Source: Thereva unica | Lineage: Eukaryota > Arthropoda > Insecta > Diptera > Therevidae | DNA: 64,000 bases | Assembly: GCA_949987705.1 (NCBI GenBank) | Contig: OX465282.1 | Location: forward strand, 40,326,039-40,390,038 | Direction: 5' to 3' | Shown: piece by piece, positions 33,030-43,987 of the stretch | Layout of the letters: each line of letters begins with the position of its first letter | Numbering within the stretch: the first letter of the stretch is position 1 | Notes under the pieces: generated by a model | Told to the model about the DNA's origin: nothing | Databases searched by the model: none | The model's input: only the letters and a program-made list of their open reading frames with translations | Translations under genes and position numbers: made by a program

Positions 33030-33481
33030 TGCAATCGCTCCTATCTGCAAGAGGCTGGTCTCAACGTATCAACATGGTTTTCTTGCAGCTCGTTCCACTA
33101 CCACCAATCTTCTTGAGTTCACTTCTCTGTCGCGGGCCTCGTTTCTGGTTGTCAAACTGATTGTGTTTATACTGATTTTAGTAAGGCATTTGACAAGCTC
33201 TCCCATTCCATTATAATTCTAAAATTAAGTAAGCTTGGCTTTCCGCAAGCCCTTCTAGTATGGTTCCAGTCCTATTTAGCTGACAGCACCTACCAAGTTC
33301 TTTTTCGTGGTTCTAAATCAGTAACTATTGAAGCGACATCCGGTGTCCCTCAAGGAAGTCATCTTGGCCCTCTTCTCTTTATCTTGTCAATTGATGACAT
33401 TGTTCCCTTGCTAAGACACTGTAGAATATTGATTTATGCTGATGACATCAAATTGTACCGTCACATAAAGAGTATTGAGGA
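33030..33481 (+). pseudogene. LINE family B reverse transcriptase, first half
   Basis: The plus strand reads QHGFLAARSTTTNLLEF, then TDFSKAFDKLSHSIIILKL (motif A), SGVPQGSHLGPLLFILSI (motif B) and LIYADDIKLYRHIKSIED (motif C). A frameshift lies near 33140. The frame is cut at 33481 by the poly(T) end of a family C LINE. The continuation AKLLQVDLDTFYSWCPNN is at about 38884. Jockey-superfamily LINE. Confidence 0.85.
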
Positions 33482-36400
33482 TTTTTTTTTTATGTGGCAG
33501 TGCTAAGCTCAGGAGTCACTCTTTGTACTACTAGTCCGTCATGTCATTTGTCACGTCATGGTGCAATGTCTAGCAGTAAGCTTAGTACGGAAGGGAGAGA
33601 GGGGGAATAGGGTAAGGATTATAAAGGCACGGGGGGGTATTGAAGAAGGTGGTGATGAACCCTGCGTTTGAACTCTTGGATGTTGTAGGAGCTCGGAAAA
33701 ACTGACTGCGGGAGATTATTCCACAGTCGAGTTGATCTATTAACAAACGAATTCATATCTTGTTGAGTGCGTGAAAGGGGGAGTTGCAGGTGGAGGGAGT
33801 GAGACGAGTGGGCTAATCTGGTGTTGCGGATATAGGATTGCCGTGGAGGCAGGAGAGCGTTTAGCTCGGAGGAACAGTCACTATGATAGTAGCGATAAAA
33901 TTTTGTCAGTGCTGCTACATTCCTACGGTGGCTCAAGGGGTCGATGGTGGAGCAAGCGGTATCGTCATTAATTAACTTAAGGGCCCTTTTTTGGACCTTA
34001 TCTAACCATGCTAAGGTGGTTATTGGAGCGCCGCCCCAAACGAGGGAGTTGTATTCGAGAAGAGGCCGAATGTAGGATTTATAAATAACAGCACGGGCCG
34101 ATGGCTGGAGGAGGAACTTGCACCTCTTAAGAAATCCCAAGCACTGGGATCCTTGTTTTGCGATTTGGAATATGTGGTCATTCCATCGCAAGTCTTTGGC
34201 TAATGTCACACCTAGGATGTGTAGGGATGGGTCGGCCTTTAGTACCACGTCATCCACTTTCACGGATGGTGAGGTGTTGATCTTTTTCTTTGAAATAAGA
34301 CAGTACTTGGTTTTGTCGGGGTTGAAATCAACACGATTGTTCTTTCCCCACTCTAGAATGAGTTCAATGTCGTTATTAACAGAGATGGACATAATTTCCC
34401 GATCATCAAGACAGGATCTGGCATGAGTCTGTCTTGTATCGTAGCTGTACGAGTAACGTAAAGTACCGTCGTCAGCGAAGCTGAGAAGTGGGTTGGAGGG
34501 GATTGAAAGTAGGTCATTTATAAAGATGAGAAATAGGGCCGGTAATAAAATTGAACCCTGGGGGACCCCCGCAGAAATGGGGTGAGATTCAGATTTGACG
34601 CCATCCAATACTACCTTAATTGAACGGCCGGAAAGGAAACTTTCAATCCACTTATACAGAAGCGAGTCAATTCCAATAGCTTTGAGTTTAGCTAACAAGG
34701 CTGAGTGCCATACTCTGTCAAAAGCCTTGGAGATATCTAAAGCAACCAAACTAGATTCACCAGATCCATGCAAACTTCGGTTGAGGTGTTCTGTAAGGCA
34801 AACTAAAAGATCACCAGTGGATCTTTTTTGTCGGAAGCCGTATTGTTTGTCGTTGATAAGTTGGTTGGATTCTAGGTATCCCATTATCTTTTTGTTAATT
34901 ATCGTCTCCATGGTTTTGGAGAGAATAGAAGTAATTGCTATTGGACGGTAGTTGGAGGGAAGGCTGGAGTTACCTTTTTTCGGTATTGGCTGGACATGGG
35001 CAAGTTTCCAGGAGTCTGGGTAAACTCCGGAGGAGTATGATAGAGCAAAAAGTTTGCGCAGAGGTTTAGCCAAAGGTGATGCGCATTGTTTTAAGACAAC
35101 AGGGGGTATATTATCGGGTCCAGTGCATTTATTGACATCGAGCTCCTTGAGGCACCTGTACACCTCGCGAGTTCTGAAGAAAACCCTGTCCATTAAATGA
35201 GCGCTGTGCTCGAGAACCGGGGGTAGCATATCAGTTTGGGGTAAAGAAGAATTGGCAGCAAACAGAGATGCTAATAAATCGGCCTTGGATTTTCTGTCTG
35301 TTATCACCTTCTCATCGTGGATGAATGAAGGAGTTGTGGATGAAGTGAAATTCTTCTTAATGGAGCTTACCAAGGACCAGAAGTTCTTGCTACCAGAGGT
35401 TGCATTAAGGAGTTTACTTCTCAAGTTGTTGTAAAATGAATTTTTGACATTCCTGATGGTGACTTTGCAGGAATTTCTCAGTTTTATATACTCTAAACGG
35501 AGCGATTCACTCGGGGAGCTCTTGTAAGCTCGAAAGGCGGCTTCTTTATTTCTGATTGCATTCATACACTCCTGATTAAACCATCTGTTGGGTCTAGCCT
35601 TCACAGATTTAGTTGTATGAGGAATGAACAAATGCATTCCTGCCTGTATGATCCTAGAGATACGGATAGCGGCAGCGTTGACGTTTTTGTTTCGGAAACA
35701 CAGGTTCCAGTCAGTAGATTGGAAAAAATTAATAAGCCCCAGCCAATTGGCCTTCCCATAATGCCATACAGTTCTTTTAACTGGTTTGGGAGGGGTGGGA
35801 AATTTGAATGGGAAGCTAGCGCTAACTAAGCAGTGGTCCGAATTGCCGAGAGGTGAATCAACTGTGACGGTATATCGTGCTGGATGGGAAGTAAGGAAAA
35901 GATCAAGGAGATATCTTTCTTGATCAGCAGCATCAGGGACTCTTGTGGGATGATCCACAATTTGATGCAAGTTATTGATGTCTGCAAAGAGCTCGACGTC
36001 CTTGCCAGAAGCACTGGTGCCATTTGAGTAAGTCAGCCAGTTTACATTGTGAACATTGAAATCACCCGCAACGATGATTTCACACTCAGGATTGGACGAT
36101 AAAAATCCCGAGATTTGTTCGGAAATAGTATCAAAAGATAAGGTGGAGGCTTCGTTACTTATGTTAGGGCTTCTGTATAGGAAGCAGAAGAATATGACGT
36201 GGCTTTGGAAAATGATTTTAATCCAAAAATAATTAAAATCTGAAGTCGTGCTTGAATTTATTTTATAAAAAGCCACGTCATCCCTAACATAGATGGCGAT
36301 ACCCCTATGGGGGGAGAGATTGTGCACTAAAGTGAACCCCGAAACCTGGTAATGACCTAAGTCATTATCGGGTGATATTTGGGTTTCACTAAGTGCGAAG

Positions 36401-36800
36401 ATTGGGGGTTTATATGTCAACAAGTGGCACTCAACAAAAGAAAAGTTCGCATGAAGTCCACGGATGTTACAGAGGTCAAAAACAAAGCTTGACTTGTAAC
36501 GGGACTTCGGTTGCGCGGGGTCAATCGCCACATTCTTATTGATATTTCCCGGAATTACAACCGTCGCAACCATCAGAGTCAATGAAATCTGCCTGCGTTA
36601 AAGTGTTATGCCTTTTGAAACGGGGCAAATTTCATCGACCGACAGACTTTGGGCGCGACACTTGCAGGTCCATGAATCGAGTGAGGGTAGGGAGCAAAGG
36701 GAACTTACTTTGTGCTGTTCGTCGGTCGCTTGTCTTTGGAAGGGTGATGAGGCCTTCGCTTTACACTGCGCGCGTATATTTTTTTCCACTGATTATCTTG
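33482..36800 (-). mobile_element. Full-length CR1/L2-like LINE (family C, copy 2)
   Basis: A poly(T) run at 33482-33491 marks the 3' end of a minus-strand element. The 3' UTR matches that of copy 1 (24468-24594). The 5' end is not exactly known. GC-richer 5' UTR sequence reaches to at least 36780. No ORF1 was found upstream, so ORF1 is either absent from the family or lost here. It is inserted within family B LINE sequence. Confidence 0.85.
33619..36582 (-). CDS. Intact LINE ORF2: endonuclease-reverse transcriptase (987 aa)
   Basis: One unbroken frame. The endonuclease covers residues about 35-260: LCNIRGLHANFSFVECHL, FALSETQISPDN (active-site Glu), RGIAIYVRDDVAFY, IIVAGDFNVHNVNW (GDxN) and LGNSDHCLVSASF (SDH). 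The reverse transcriptase follows: NYRPIAITSILSKTMETI, GFRQKRSTGDLLV, LVALDISKAFDRVWH (motif A), AGVPQGSILLPALFLIF (motif B), LLSFADDGTLRYSYS (motif C) and YLISKKKIN. All metal-binding residues of both domains look present. The enzyme nicks target DNA and copies its own RNA at the nick. The N-terminal LCNIRGL pattern and FADD box suggest the CR1/L2 group. Confidence 0.93.
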   Translation of the reverse strand: MTLMVATVVIPGNINKNVAIDPAQPKSRYKSSFVFDLCNIRGLHANFSFVECHLLTYKPPIFALSETQISPDNDLGHYQVSGFTLVHNLSPHRGIAIYVRDDVAFYKINSSTTSDFNYFWIKIIFQSHVIFFCFLYRSPNISNEASTLSFDTISEQISGFLSSNPECEIIVAGDFNVHNVNWLTYSNGTSASGKDVELFADINNLHQIVDHPTRVPDAADQERYLLDLFLTSHPARYTVTVDSPLGNSDHCLVSASFPFKFPTPPKPVKRTVWHYGKANWLGLINFFQSTDWNLCFRNKNVNAAAIRISRIIQAGMHLFIPHTTKSVKARPNRWFNQECMNAIRNKEAAFRAYKSSPSESLRLEYIKLRNSCKVTIRNVKNSFYNNLRSKLLNATSGSKNFWSLVSSIKKNFTSSTTPSFIHDEKVITDRKSKADLLASLFAANSSLPQTDMLPPVLEHSAHLMDRVFFRTREVYRCLKELDVNKCTGPDNIPPVVLKQCASPLAKPLRKLFALSYSSGVYPDSWKLAHVQPIPKKGNSSLPSNYRPIAITSILSKTMETIINKKIMGYLESNQLINDKQYGFRQKRSTGDLLVCLTEHLNRSLHGSGESSLVALDISKAFDRVWHSALLAKLKAIGIDSLLYKWIESFLSGRSIKVVLDGVKSESHPISAGVPQGSILLPALFLIFINDLLSIPSNPLLSFADDGTLRYSYSYDTRQTHARSCLDDREIMSISVNNDIELILEWGKNNRVDFNPDKTKYCLISKKKINTSPSVKVDDVVLKADPSLHILGVTLAKDLRWNDHIFQIAKQGSQCLGFLKRCKFLLQPSARAVIYKSYIRPLLEYNSLVWGGAPITTLAWLDKVQKRALKLINDDTACSTIDPLSHRRNVAALTKFYRYYHSDCSSELNALLPPRQSYIRNTRLAHSSHSLHLQLPLSRTQQDMNSFVNRSTRLWNNLPQSVFPSSYNIQEFKRRVHHHLLQYPPVPL

Positions 36801-38882
36801 TTGTTTTTTTTTTGTTTTTTGTGGACGTTGATGTTTCACTTTCACACAAAACACTCAAAAAAAAATTGGATTTTATTTTATTTTTGAAGTAAAACTTCTT
36901 TAGGGACGTTTGCTTAAAAAAATTTACATGAGAGTGAATCAATTTCATTCGCGTAACGCTCTCACACATGAAAAATCGTCAGAACTTTTGTATAACGATG
37001 GGAAAAGGGGCGGACGGGGTACAAGAGACGATGACACTCGGGGTTGTGTGTGCAACAGTTAAAATACACTCTGCCTTACTGCATAAGATTTTCTGGCATG
37101 TTAGCTACGTTGTCGCTGTTGTTACTTTATCTCATTATAGGAATACAAATTCACCATTCTGTAGAGGTGAATTATTTCAGATTTTTCTTGTGGTTTGGTC
37201 ACTGGCCGGGCTTATGCCGCGGACACTTTGGAGTTGACTGACATGTTGGAAGCGGCATATACGAGAAGAATTTTCGGCGGTGGTTTGGGTGCTTAGAATA
37301 CCAAAAGGGAGTGGTGAATTAAATGTGTGAGGTGCTGTTGTTTAAAATTGGCACCCACTTCCCCTTTGGTGAGAAGTGCTGCACCTTTCCCCTTTTTAAA
37401 TTACAATTTTTTTTAACTTGCACAAATCGACGAATCGTTTATGTCAAAACATTACACTGTTGTGAAAATTGTTCCTGATATGTTGTTTGGGTCGCTGATA
37501 ACGAAAATCAGGGTCCCACAATCTTAAAATATGGATGTCACATTTAAATATGCTTAAAAATTCCCCCTTTTAAGTGTTTTCCCGATAATTTTAATTATAA
37601 TCAAAAACAATCCAATAAAATACATTTTTTGCAACATTTATATTCAAAAGTGGTTGATTTATAACAAAGCAAATTTTATGATAAGGGATAAAAGTAAAGG
37701 GCTGAAACTATCCCTACATCGACTGAAAATATAAAGGTTTGTAAAAAATGTGTTTTCAACTTTATGCTTCGAATTGGGTTTAATCAGCCAAAATAAATTG
37801 TTTTCAACTACGCTATAGAAAGAAGAATTTGAAAAAAGGTTGATTGCATATCTTTTTGCTCCCTTTAAAATTAATTGGCTCCCTAAAAGATTGTATGGGA
37901 CGAAGTAATCAGGTAATTGGCTAGGTGGCCATAAAGGGTGCCAATACCATACTCTAGTAGACTGGCTCTCGTTCGCGTAGGTAAACGGTTCGCGTAGGTA
38001 AAGCTTCATTGTATGTGGTTGGCGGACTGCTTGGTAAAACAATACCTGGGTTTGGAATAGTCTATGCCGATGCGGATGCAATTATTAATGATCATGAATG
38101 TAGCTGGAGCGGAGCATGCATACAGCTGGTGACATATCCAAGCGTACATGTGTTCAATTCGTTGATAATTAATATAGAAGTGTGTGTATTCAAATGCGAC
38201 CTGACGAAATGTTCCATGAATGGAATGCATGCCACGCAAAGGTCGGACTACTTTTAACCTTTTCTGTAATGCCGCATTCGAAATAGCACACACAAGTATG
38301 CACAACAAACACATGCACCTTGCATGCACTCGTTACTTAGATTTTCGGGCTATGTGTGAAAGCCGGGACGGAAAAAAACCATGCAATTTTATGAACCTCT
38401 GAATGCAATGCATGTACGCTTGCATATGACACCAGCTTACTTCCATGAGGCGAATGTTTAGATTTTCGTGCCTGTGGCGGTAGTATCCATGCCTGTGGCG
38501 GAAGCATGCATACCAGTGTGGGATACGCACTTATATGCTATACGTACTAGGTGCACCGCGTGTATGCTTTTAAGAAAATTAGCCAATCAAAATTATTTTT
38601 ACTCGGTTACTTTTAGGTTTTAATGTAAATAGGAATTCATAAATATTTTCAAATAGTATTTGTATCAAGTCCGTCAGTAGATTCGTCACTATTCTTCCTT
38701 CATCTGCCGTTGGCCTGAATTTTCTCAAGCGTACTATAGATCCGACAGACTTTCCACTATATCTATTACTAGCCGTTGGGCACAAAAGTTTTACTTCTAA
38801 AGTGTGGTCTTAAGCACACTCATTTTTTTTTTATTTAACGCGGCGTGTTTTACGGACCGGATCAGCACACGTCCGAACACCT
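36801..38882. other. Unassigned DNA between two LINE parts
   Basis: No protein family was recognised. Short frames at 36968-37241 and 37659-38330 show no known motif. CATGCATGC-rich stretches occur at 38090-38530, where several hexamers (GCATGC, TGCATG) recur, and CCTGTGGCGG occurs twice near 38470-38500. Together with the family C LINE this stretch separates the two halves of LINE B. Confidence 0.4.
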
Positions 38883-39225
38883 TGCTATCCACGGCCAAAC
38901 TCTTGCAAGTTGACCTTGACACCTTTTACTCTTGGTGTCCTAACAACAACCTGGTTCTTAACATTGGTAAATGTGAAGTCATGACTTTTGGTAGGAGACG
39001 TGGTCTTATAATTTTCAACTACACTTTTCTAATGAGGATACCCCTCGTGTTAATTTTGTTAAAGATCTCGGGATTAGATTTGATAGTAAGCTGGATTTCT
39101 CCACACACATCAACTATATCTCTTCCAGAGGTAGTTTAGTGCTGGGTTTTATAAAAAGGTGGTCCAAAAAATTTAACAACTCAACTCTATTTAAAAATAA
39201 AAAGCTAATGTCCCTCATTTAAATT
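38883..39225 (+). pseudogene. LINE family B reverse transcriptase, second half
   Basis: The frame resumes with LLQVDLDTFYSWCPNNNLVLNI and KCEVMTFGRRR, then, after a frameshift near 39010, VNFVKDLGIRFDSKLDF and SLVLGFIKRWSKKF. These are the thumb-region motifs that follow motif C. It breaks off near 39225. Confidence 0.8.
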
Positions 39226-39389
39226 ATTTGTTTTATGTATCTATATGTGTGAGGAAGATTGTGTAAAAATTTCAGGATAGTTCTATTGTTCTGAAGGAAA
39301 AGGATTAAAATTTTCCAGCCAGCGTTTTTGAGCTTAATTACAAAGTCACGGCCCTTTTCAGTGCAACCGCCGCTTGCTTCGCCGCTAGC

Positions 39390-39690
39390 TTGACGTTCAT
39401 TAGTAATCACGGTATTCAGAAAGAAGGTAATGTAAAAGACTGTACACCGTATACGGTATTTTAGTGCTGATGTCACGTGGGGGACACTTCCCATATAAAA
39501 TCGAAGCTGTTGTTGTTGTTTCAGCATTACGGCTGACGTCACCAGGCGCCCATTTTTTACGGTATTCGAAGCTGCCGTCGCTTCGCCCATATCCTCCATT
39601 GCGTTGCGTTGCGATTTCCTCAAAATTCACTCTCATAATATTTTTCAAAACGCGCCTAAAGAAGTATAACTTCAAAAAAAAAGCAATTCC
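39390..39690. repeat. Interspersed repeat, uninterrupted second copy
   Basis: On the minus strand this repeats the sequences that flank the 3459-4726 element, with a single TTA at the insertion point (about 39630). It also holds GCGTTGCGTTGCG-type short repeats. No protein was recognised. Its real ends are not known. 39225-39390 holds nothing recognised. Confidence 0.65.
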
Positions 39691-39770
39691 ATCTGCCGTG
39701 TATCCGACCATATGGTTAATCAACTGCGGTTCCAAAGGAAATTCAGAGCAATTATCCCGGATCGCTCTGA

Positions 39771-40290
39771 GTGGGAGGAAATTGTTCTTCCTCCAAGTCC
39801 TTGATAGAAGAGTGGATTAAGCGAATAAACCTAGCCTATTGGGAGTCAGTCCCAGGTCTTAGACAGGCTAAAGATCTTATAAGACCCTTTGCCTCAAGGG
39901 GCACTATTACTCTAAACAGAGCGGACCTAAGGCTACTGGTGGGCTATCTCACTGGCCATGTAGGACTGCGGTACCACCTCCACAACCTAGGACTGTCTCA
40001 AGAGACAGAATGCCGACTGTGCTTGGAAGGCGACGAAACTTCCACACATATTCTTTGTGAATGTCCTGCTCTGATCTGGCTTAGAAAAAGAACGTTTATC
40101 AGAGAGCTCTTGAGCCCTGCCCAAGTTCGGTCTTCATCAACTAAAGACCTTCTTGCCTTCATTCGGAAGGCCGATAGTATGTTCAGCTAGTGGGGTACGT
40201 ACACAATAGGCCTAACTTGGCCGCAGTGCTCACCATATGGGTTGCCCCCTCATTCCTTATAATAATAATAATAATAATAATAATAGTGGC
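39771..40290 (+). pseudogene. LINE 3' end with Cys/His motif and (TAA)n tail
   Basis: The frame 39771-40190 includes GYLTGHVGLRYHLHNLGLS and CRLCLEGDETSTHILCECPAL, the C-terminal CCHC-type motif found after the RNase H region of I- and R1-like LINEs. A 3' UTR follows and ends in about eight TAA units at 40261-40285. A (TAA)n tail is typical of I-clade elements. The 5' remainder is not present. Confidence 0.78.
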
Positions 40291-40329
40291 ATATCCATAA
40301 ATCCTTACTTTTTGTTGAATTCTATTCTG

Positions 40330-40485
40330 TACTAATCAGTCATTTAGTTGGTTACCCCTAGTGTTAGCCGTTTATTTTCTCATGACGCATGTTAATAATG
40401 GCCGAGTATACGAGATCTAAACAGGCTGTTTCTTCGTATAGTTGTTTTTGTTGCTGAGCGGTTTTCCCGTGTATGGATAATAGTC
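40330..40485 (-). pseudogene. Small fragment of the 17.7-18.3 kb LINE
   Basis: The stretch parallels 17915-18000 and then 18295-18345 in order (TGAATTCTATTCTG, TTAGTTGGTTACCCCT, GTTAGCCGTTT). No intact frame. Confidence 0.6.
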
Positions 40486-40493
40486 CAGTCAAA

Positions 40494-41290
40494 TAAGGCA
40501 AAAATAGGGGTCAACCTCGGAATTTGAGGTAATAAGCTGAAAATTGGCATGCAGCTTTGTTTTGGCATTTTACATGATGTGTCAAAAGTCACATATAATC
40601 TCGTGTCCGCGTCTTGAGATATTAGAGGTCCAAAGGTCACAAAAATCAGTTTTTCGCAAATATCTCGTAAATTATCGGCTTTACGCAAATTTTGGTTGAG
40701 TAAACTTTGTTCATTAGACAAATCTGCATAAAACTGTCTTGTACAGAATTTACGTAGAATCAATAGTTTTCGAGATATGGGGCTGAGAAAACTCGAGCAT
40801 CGCGCTGCATTCTTTTCCTCACCACCTTGGAAGTAGAACTCAAGCAGCCTTTTTGCATGGTATTCCCAGTAGCCCTAGTCCATAGGTTACAGGTTATGAA
40901 ATAATTTTATTGATTATCTCTCTAACTCTTCTATTTCCACTTCTTTCATATTGCCATCTTCATCTGTAATCATCTCAGAAGAGAATAATGAAAGGTGGTC
41001 GGCGTTATCATCGTTCAACTCAGGGTTAATGGGTGTATCCTCGGACATTGAATTGAGACACGACGGGTCCCGACAAGAGCCATACGCTACGTAACATAAC
41101 AATTTCACTTTTCTGCATTTACTTGTCAAATTACAGTTTGACCTCGGAATGAGAGGTAATAAGCTGAAAATTGGCATGAACCGAGATTATATGAGACTTT
41201 TGACACATCATTTAGAAAGCCAAAACAAAGGTTCATGCCAATTTTCAGCTTATTACCTCTCATTCCGAGGTCAAACTGTAATTTGACAAG
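40494..41290 (-). mobile_element. Terminal-inverted-repeat element with Cys-rich protein tail, copy B
   Basis: The left end (AGTCAAATA...ACCTCGGAATTTGAGGTAATA...) is repeated in inverse complement at about 41180-41290, giving imperfect arms of about 110 bp. Between them, the minus-strand frame 41177-40914 encodes KCRKVKLLCYVAYGSCRDPS, SCLNSM and an acidic tail ending EIEELER. It aligns without gaps to copy A at 17474-17690. Only the C-terminal end of the parent protein is left, so this is an internally deleted derivative. A solo end occurs at 45690-45734. Long arms starting AGT would be compatible with a Polinton/Maverick, but this was not proved. Confidence 0.6.
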
Positions 41291-41318
41291 TAAATGCAGA
41301 AAAGTGAAATTGTTATGT
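41094..41318. repeat. Perfect inverted repeat, 89-bp arms, 47-bp loop
   Basis: 41094-41182 and 41230-41318 are exact inverse complements by eye. The arms contain the right end of the Cys-tail element and part of its coding region. The transcript could form a long hairpin. Confidence 0.9.
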
Positions 41319-41855
41319 ATTCTCTTCAGGTCTTTCCAATTTGGACCTTTCCTGCGACTTCCCCCGTGACTTGTACTTTGATTGGTGACCCTTGTAGTTC
41401 AGACTTCATATGTTTATCTGCTCCCCTTCCACTGTCATTACAACTCCTACGTAGATTTTGTCCTATTAACTACTTTCTTAATTAAGCTCCTACACAACCT
41501 TCATTCTTCATCTTGAAGACTCGCTTTTCCCTTTCCAGCTGACTGCTCTTTTCTCTTGCCCTCTGACTTGATACTAATTTATGATTTTGAGTCTTAGCTG
41601 GTGAACTTCCTTATCTGTTTATGACTCATCCTCTTCTCCTATAATTCTTTTTCTTTACCCATCGATCTAGAAATCCCACTTTACTCACTTTACACTTTGG
41701 CATTCCCATAAATTTTTATTTTTTCTCCTTTTGTTATTTTCTCTTTTCCTTCTCCCTTACACTTCCCTCAGTCCATTCCTTGTTCTCTCGGGTAGCTGCT
41801 CGTGTAATCTACGTAACCCGGAACTCCACATTTACTGCCTCACCGGTCTTCAATT
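41319..41855 (+). other. Probable 5' UTR of LINE family F
   Basis: CT-rich sequence leading into the ORF1 start at 41856. No frame or known motif. The 5' end of the element cannot be placed. Confidence 0.4.
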
Positions 41856-43311
41856 ATGGAAAAGATTAAAACAACCTCCGCTCAGGAGGGCAAGATAAAA
41901 GTCATTACGGTTCCAACTACTAGATCCTCCAACAGACTGAGCGTCAGACCACCAGAATCTAATGCCAAATCTTCCTCCGTCAGAGAGACAAAAACTAAGA
42001 AAAGCTCTCCCAGTGCAAGGCTCCAAGAATCGAAACGTAGCCCTTCTTTAAATCCTAACCTCACCCCAATTAGTGAAAAAATGACATCTGCTACTCCACC
42101 TCTGAGTAAGCCACCATGACCTGAGGATTCTACCACACCCACCCCCTCAGATTCTGCCTCAGTACTCTCAGTCTCTCCCAATCTAATCATTCCATCCAAA
42201 ATAGATCATAACCTAATTACTCTTTATTATAAAGAGGATGAAGGACCTTTCTCTTGAAGGAGCAACCAACAAAAGTGTTAACCCTCTAAGGCTTGCTAAG
42301 CTTTTACAGTCTGTTCAAGGGGTGGAAAAACTGATCAAGTTAAGCTCTGATAAATTTAGAGCAATGTTTAAAAGTGCATCTGAGGCGAACTCCTGTCTCA
42401 TAGACAACCCACTTGCTCCGGAATTTAGGACTTTCATTCCTCTAAACTCTATTGCCACCCCTTTACTAATACATGGGATTGATCAAGACATGAATGAGGA
42501 AGAACTAAGACTCGATTTTGAAAGATGTAATCCATCTTTTAGATTCTTAAAAGTTTTCCGAATCATGTGGAGGAGGGTTGAAGTGGAATATCGCAGTTGG
42601 TTTAGAACCATCTTTGTGAGAGGAAAGAAAATTCCTGACAGACTCATGCTGCATTTCAATGTGTTGAAAGTTAACAAATTCGTTCCGTCACCAATAAGGT
42701 GTTATAAGTGCCAAAGATTTCGCCATATTGACAAAGTATGTAAATCCACTAGTGAAGCTTGTGAGAGATGTGCGAGTGTGAGGTGTCAGGAAGGGAGAAG
42801 ATGTACGGACAGGGAGCTGTGTATAAATTGTGGGGGTCCTCATGCGTCCTATGACAAATCTTGTCCGGTTTTGCTCAGAGAAAGAGAAGTCGCAAAGATC
42901 ATGCGTCTGGGCAATCATAACAGACATGATGCCTGGAGAATCTTAAATACTAGGAGAAGGGCCTCAAAGACGCAGAAAAACCACCCTCAGCAGTGTATTT
43001 TATCGGAGAACCTTTCACCCCCCACAACTAGACCCTCACCACCTCCTCTTTTTTCTAATGTGATTAAGCAGGGAAATCTCACTCAAAAGTCAAAACAGAC
43101 AATCAGTCCGCGTCCAAGCATTTTCCCACCTCACAATCACTTCTTAGTGGTGCTTGTCCGTAAGTTTGAGAGAGAGTCAGAGAAATTATCACGTCAAATG
43201 TTTGATGATGATTCACAAAGAAATCAAATCTCTGAAATTATGTACAAGAAACACCTTAAAAAAACTAATTATGGAATGGATCAAGAAAACAGAGGGCATG
43301 AATTCTCTTGA
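41856..43311 (+). pseudogene. LINE family F ORF1 (Gag-like), broken
   Basis: The first frame (41856-42119) is Ser/Pro/Lys-rich and ends at an early TGA. The second (42238-43311) is in another register. It has HGIDQDMNEEELRLDFERC, an RNA-binding-fold-like region, and then three Cys motifs: CYKCQRFRHIDKVC, CERCASVRCQEGRRC and CINCGGPHASYDKSC. The arrangement is that of ORF1 in I/Jockey-type LINEs. It is followed by endonuclease at 43324 with almost no spacing. Confidence 0.8.
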
Positions 43312-43323
43312 CAAGGCTGTAGG

Positions 43324-43987
43324 ATGTTAAAAGTCCTTCTATTGAATGTGCAAAGTTTGACCAAAAATCTCGACGAAATTGAGTTATTCTTAAACCTCAA
43401 CGAGATAGACATTTTTGCTGCAGTGGAAACTTGGTTGTTGCCCTCTGTCCAAGTGAAACTTCGCAACTATAACATTATAAGAAAAGATCGACAAGATGGT
43501 TATGGAGGTACTGCCATCATTCTAAAAAAAATATTACCTTCAAAGAAATAAATTTCAAAATAATTTGAATTCATGTTCGATCACCACCACAAACTTAGAT
43601 GTTAATTTTTCAATCTTCTCTGTCTATGCGGAATCCAGACAAAGCAACACTCAATTTAGAAGATCCATTTCCAAATTATTAGATCTTGCTAACAACTCTC
43701 AAAGGTCCATGATCTTAGGTGACTTTAATGCGAGAAACACTCGGTGGGGTGACAACATCACAAACAGACGGGGCCAAATTCTGGCTGATCTCATTTTTAG
43801 CTCTGGCTTTACCAACCATAACGATGGCATGCCTACGTGCATCCCTAGGAAGGTCAACTCATCCAACTCGGTTATTGATCTTATATTTTCCAACTTCACT
43901 GATTTTAACTTCAAAAGTAATTCAAAATATATCTCACTTTGTGGAAGCCCACATATTCTATGGAAATATGTGCGATTAAGATCTTAG
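43324..43987 (+). pseudogene. LINE family F endonuclease, broken
   Basis: 43324-43551 reads LKVLLLNVQSLTKN (first strand Asn) and FAAVETWLLPS (active-site Glu), ending with GGTAIILKK. After a frameshift, 43565-43987 reads SVYAESRQSNTQ, ILGDFNARNTRWGDN (GDxNA) and SVIDLIFSN. The final SDH strand is missing: a deletion joins the endonuclease to a point within the linker near 43930. Confidence 0.82.

Noticed and set aside
36968..37241. Hydrophobic frames resembling a small membrane protein
   Set aside because: Two overlapping frames, no conserved motif, no homologue recognised; most likely chance.
41882..42199. 105-codon minus-strand frame
   Set aside because: It is the reverse of the Ser/Pro-rich start of LINE F ORF1.
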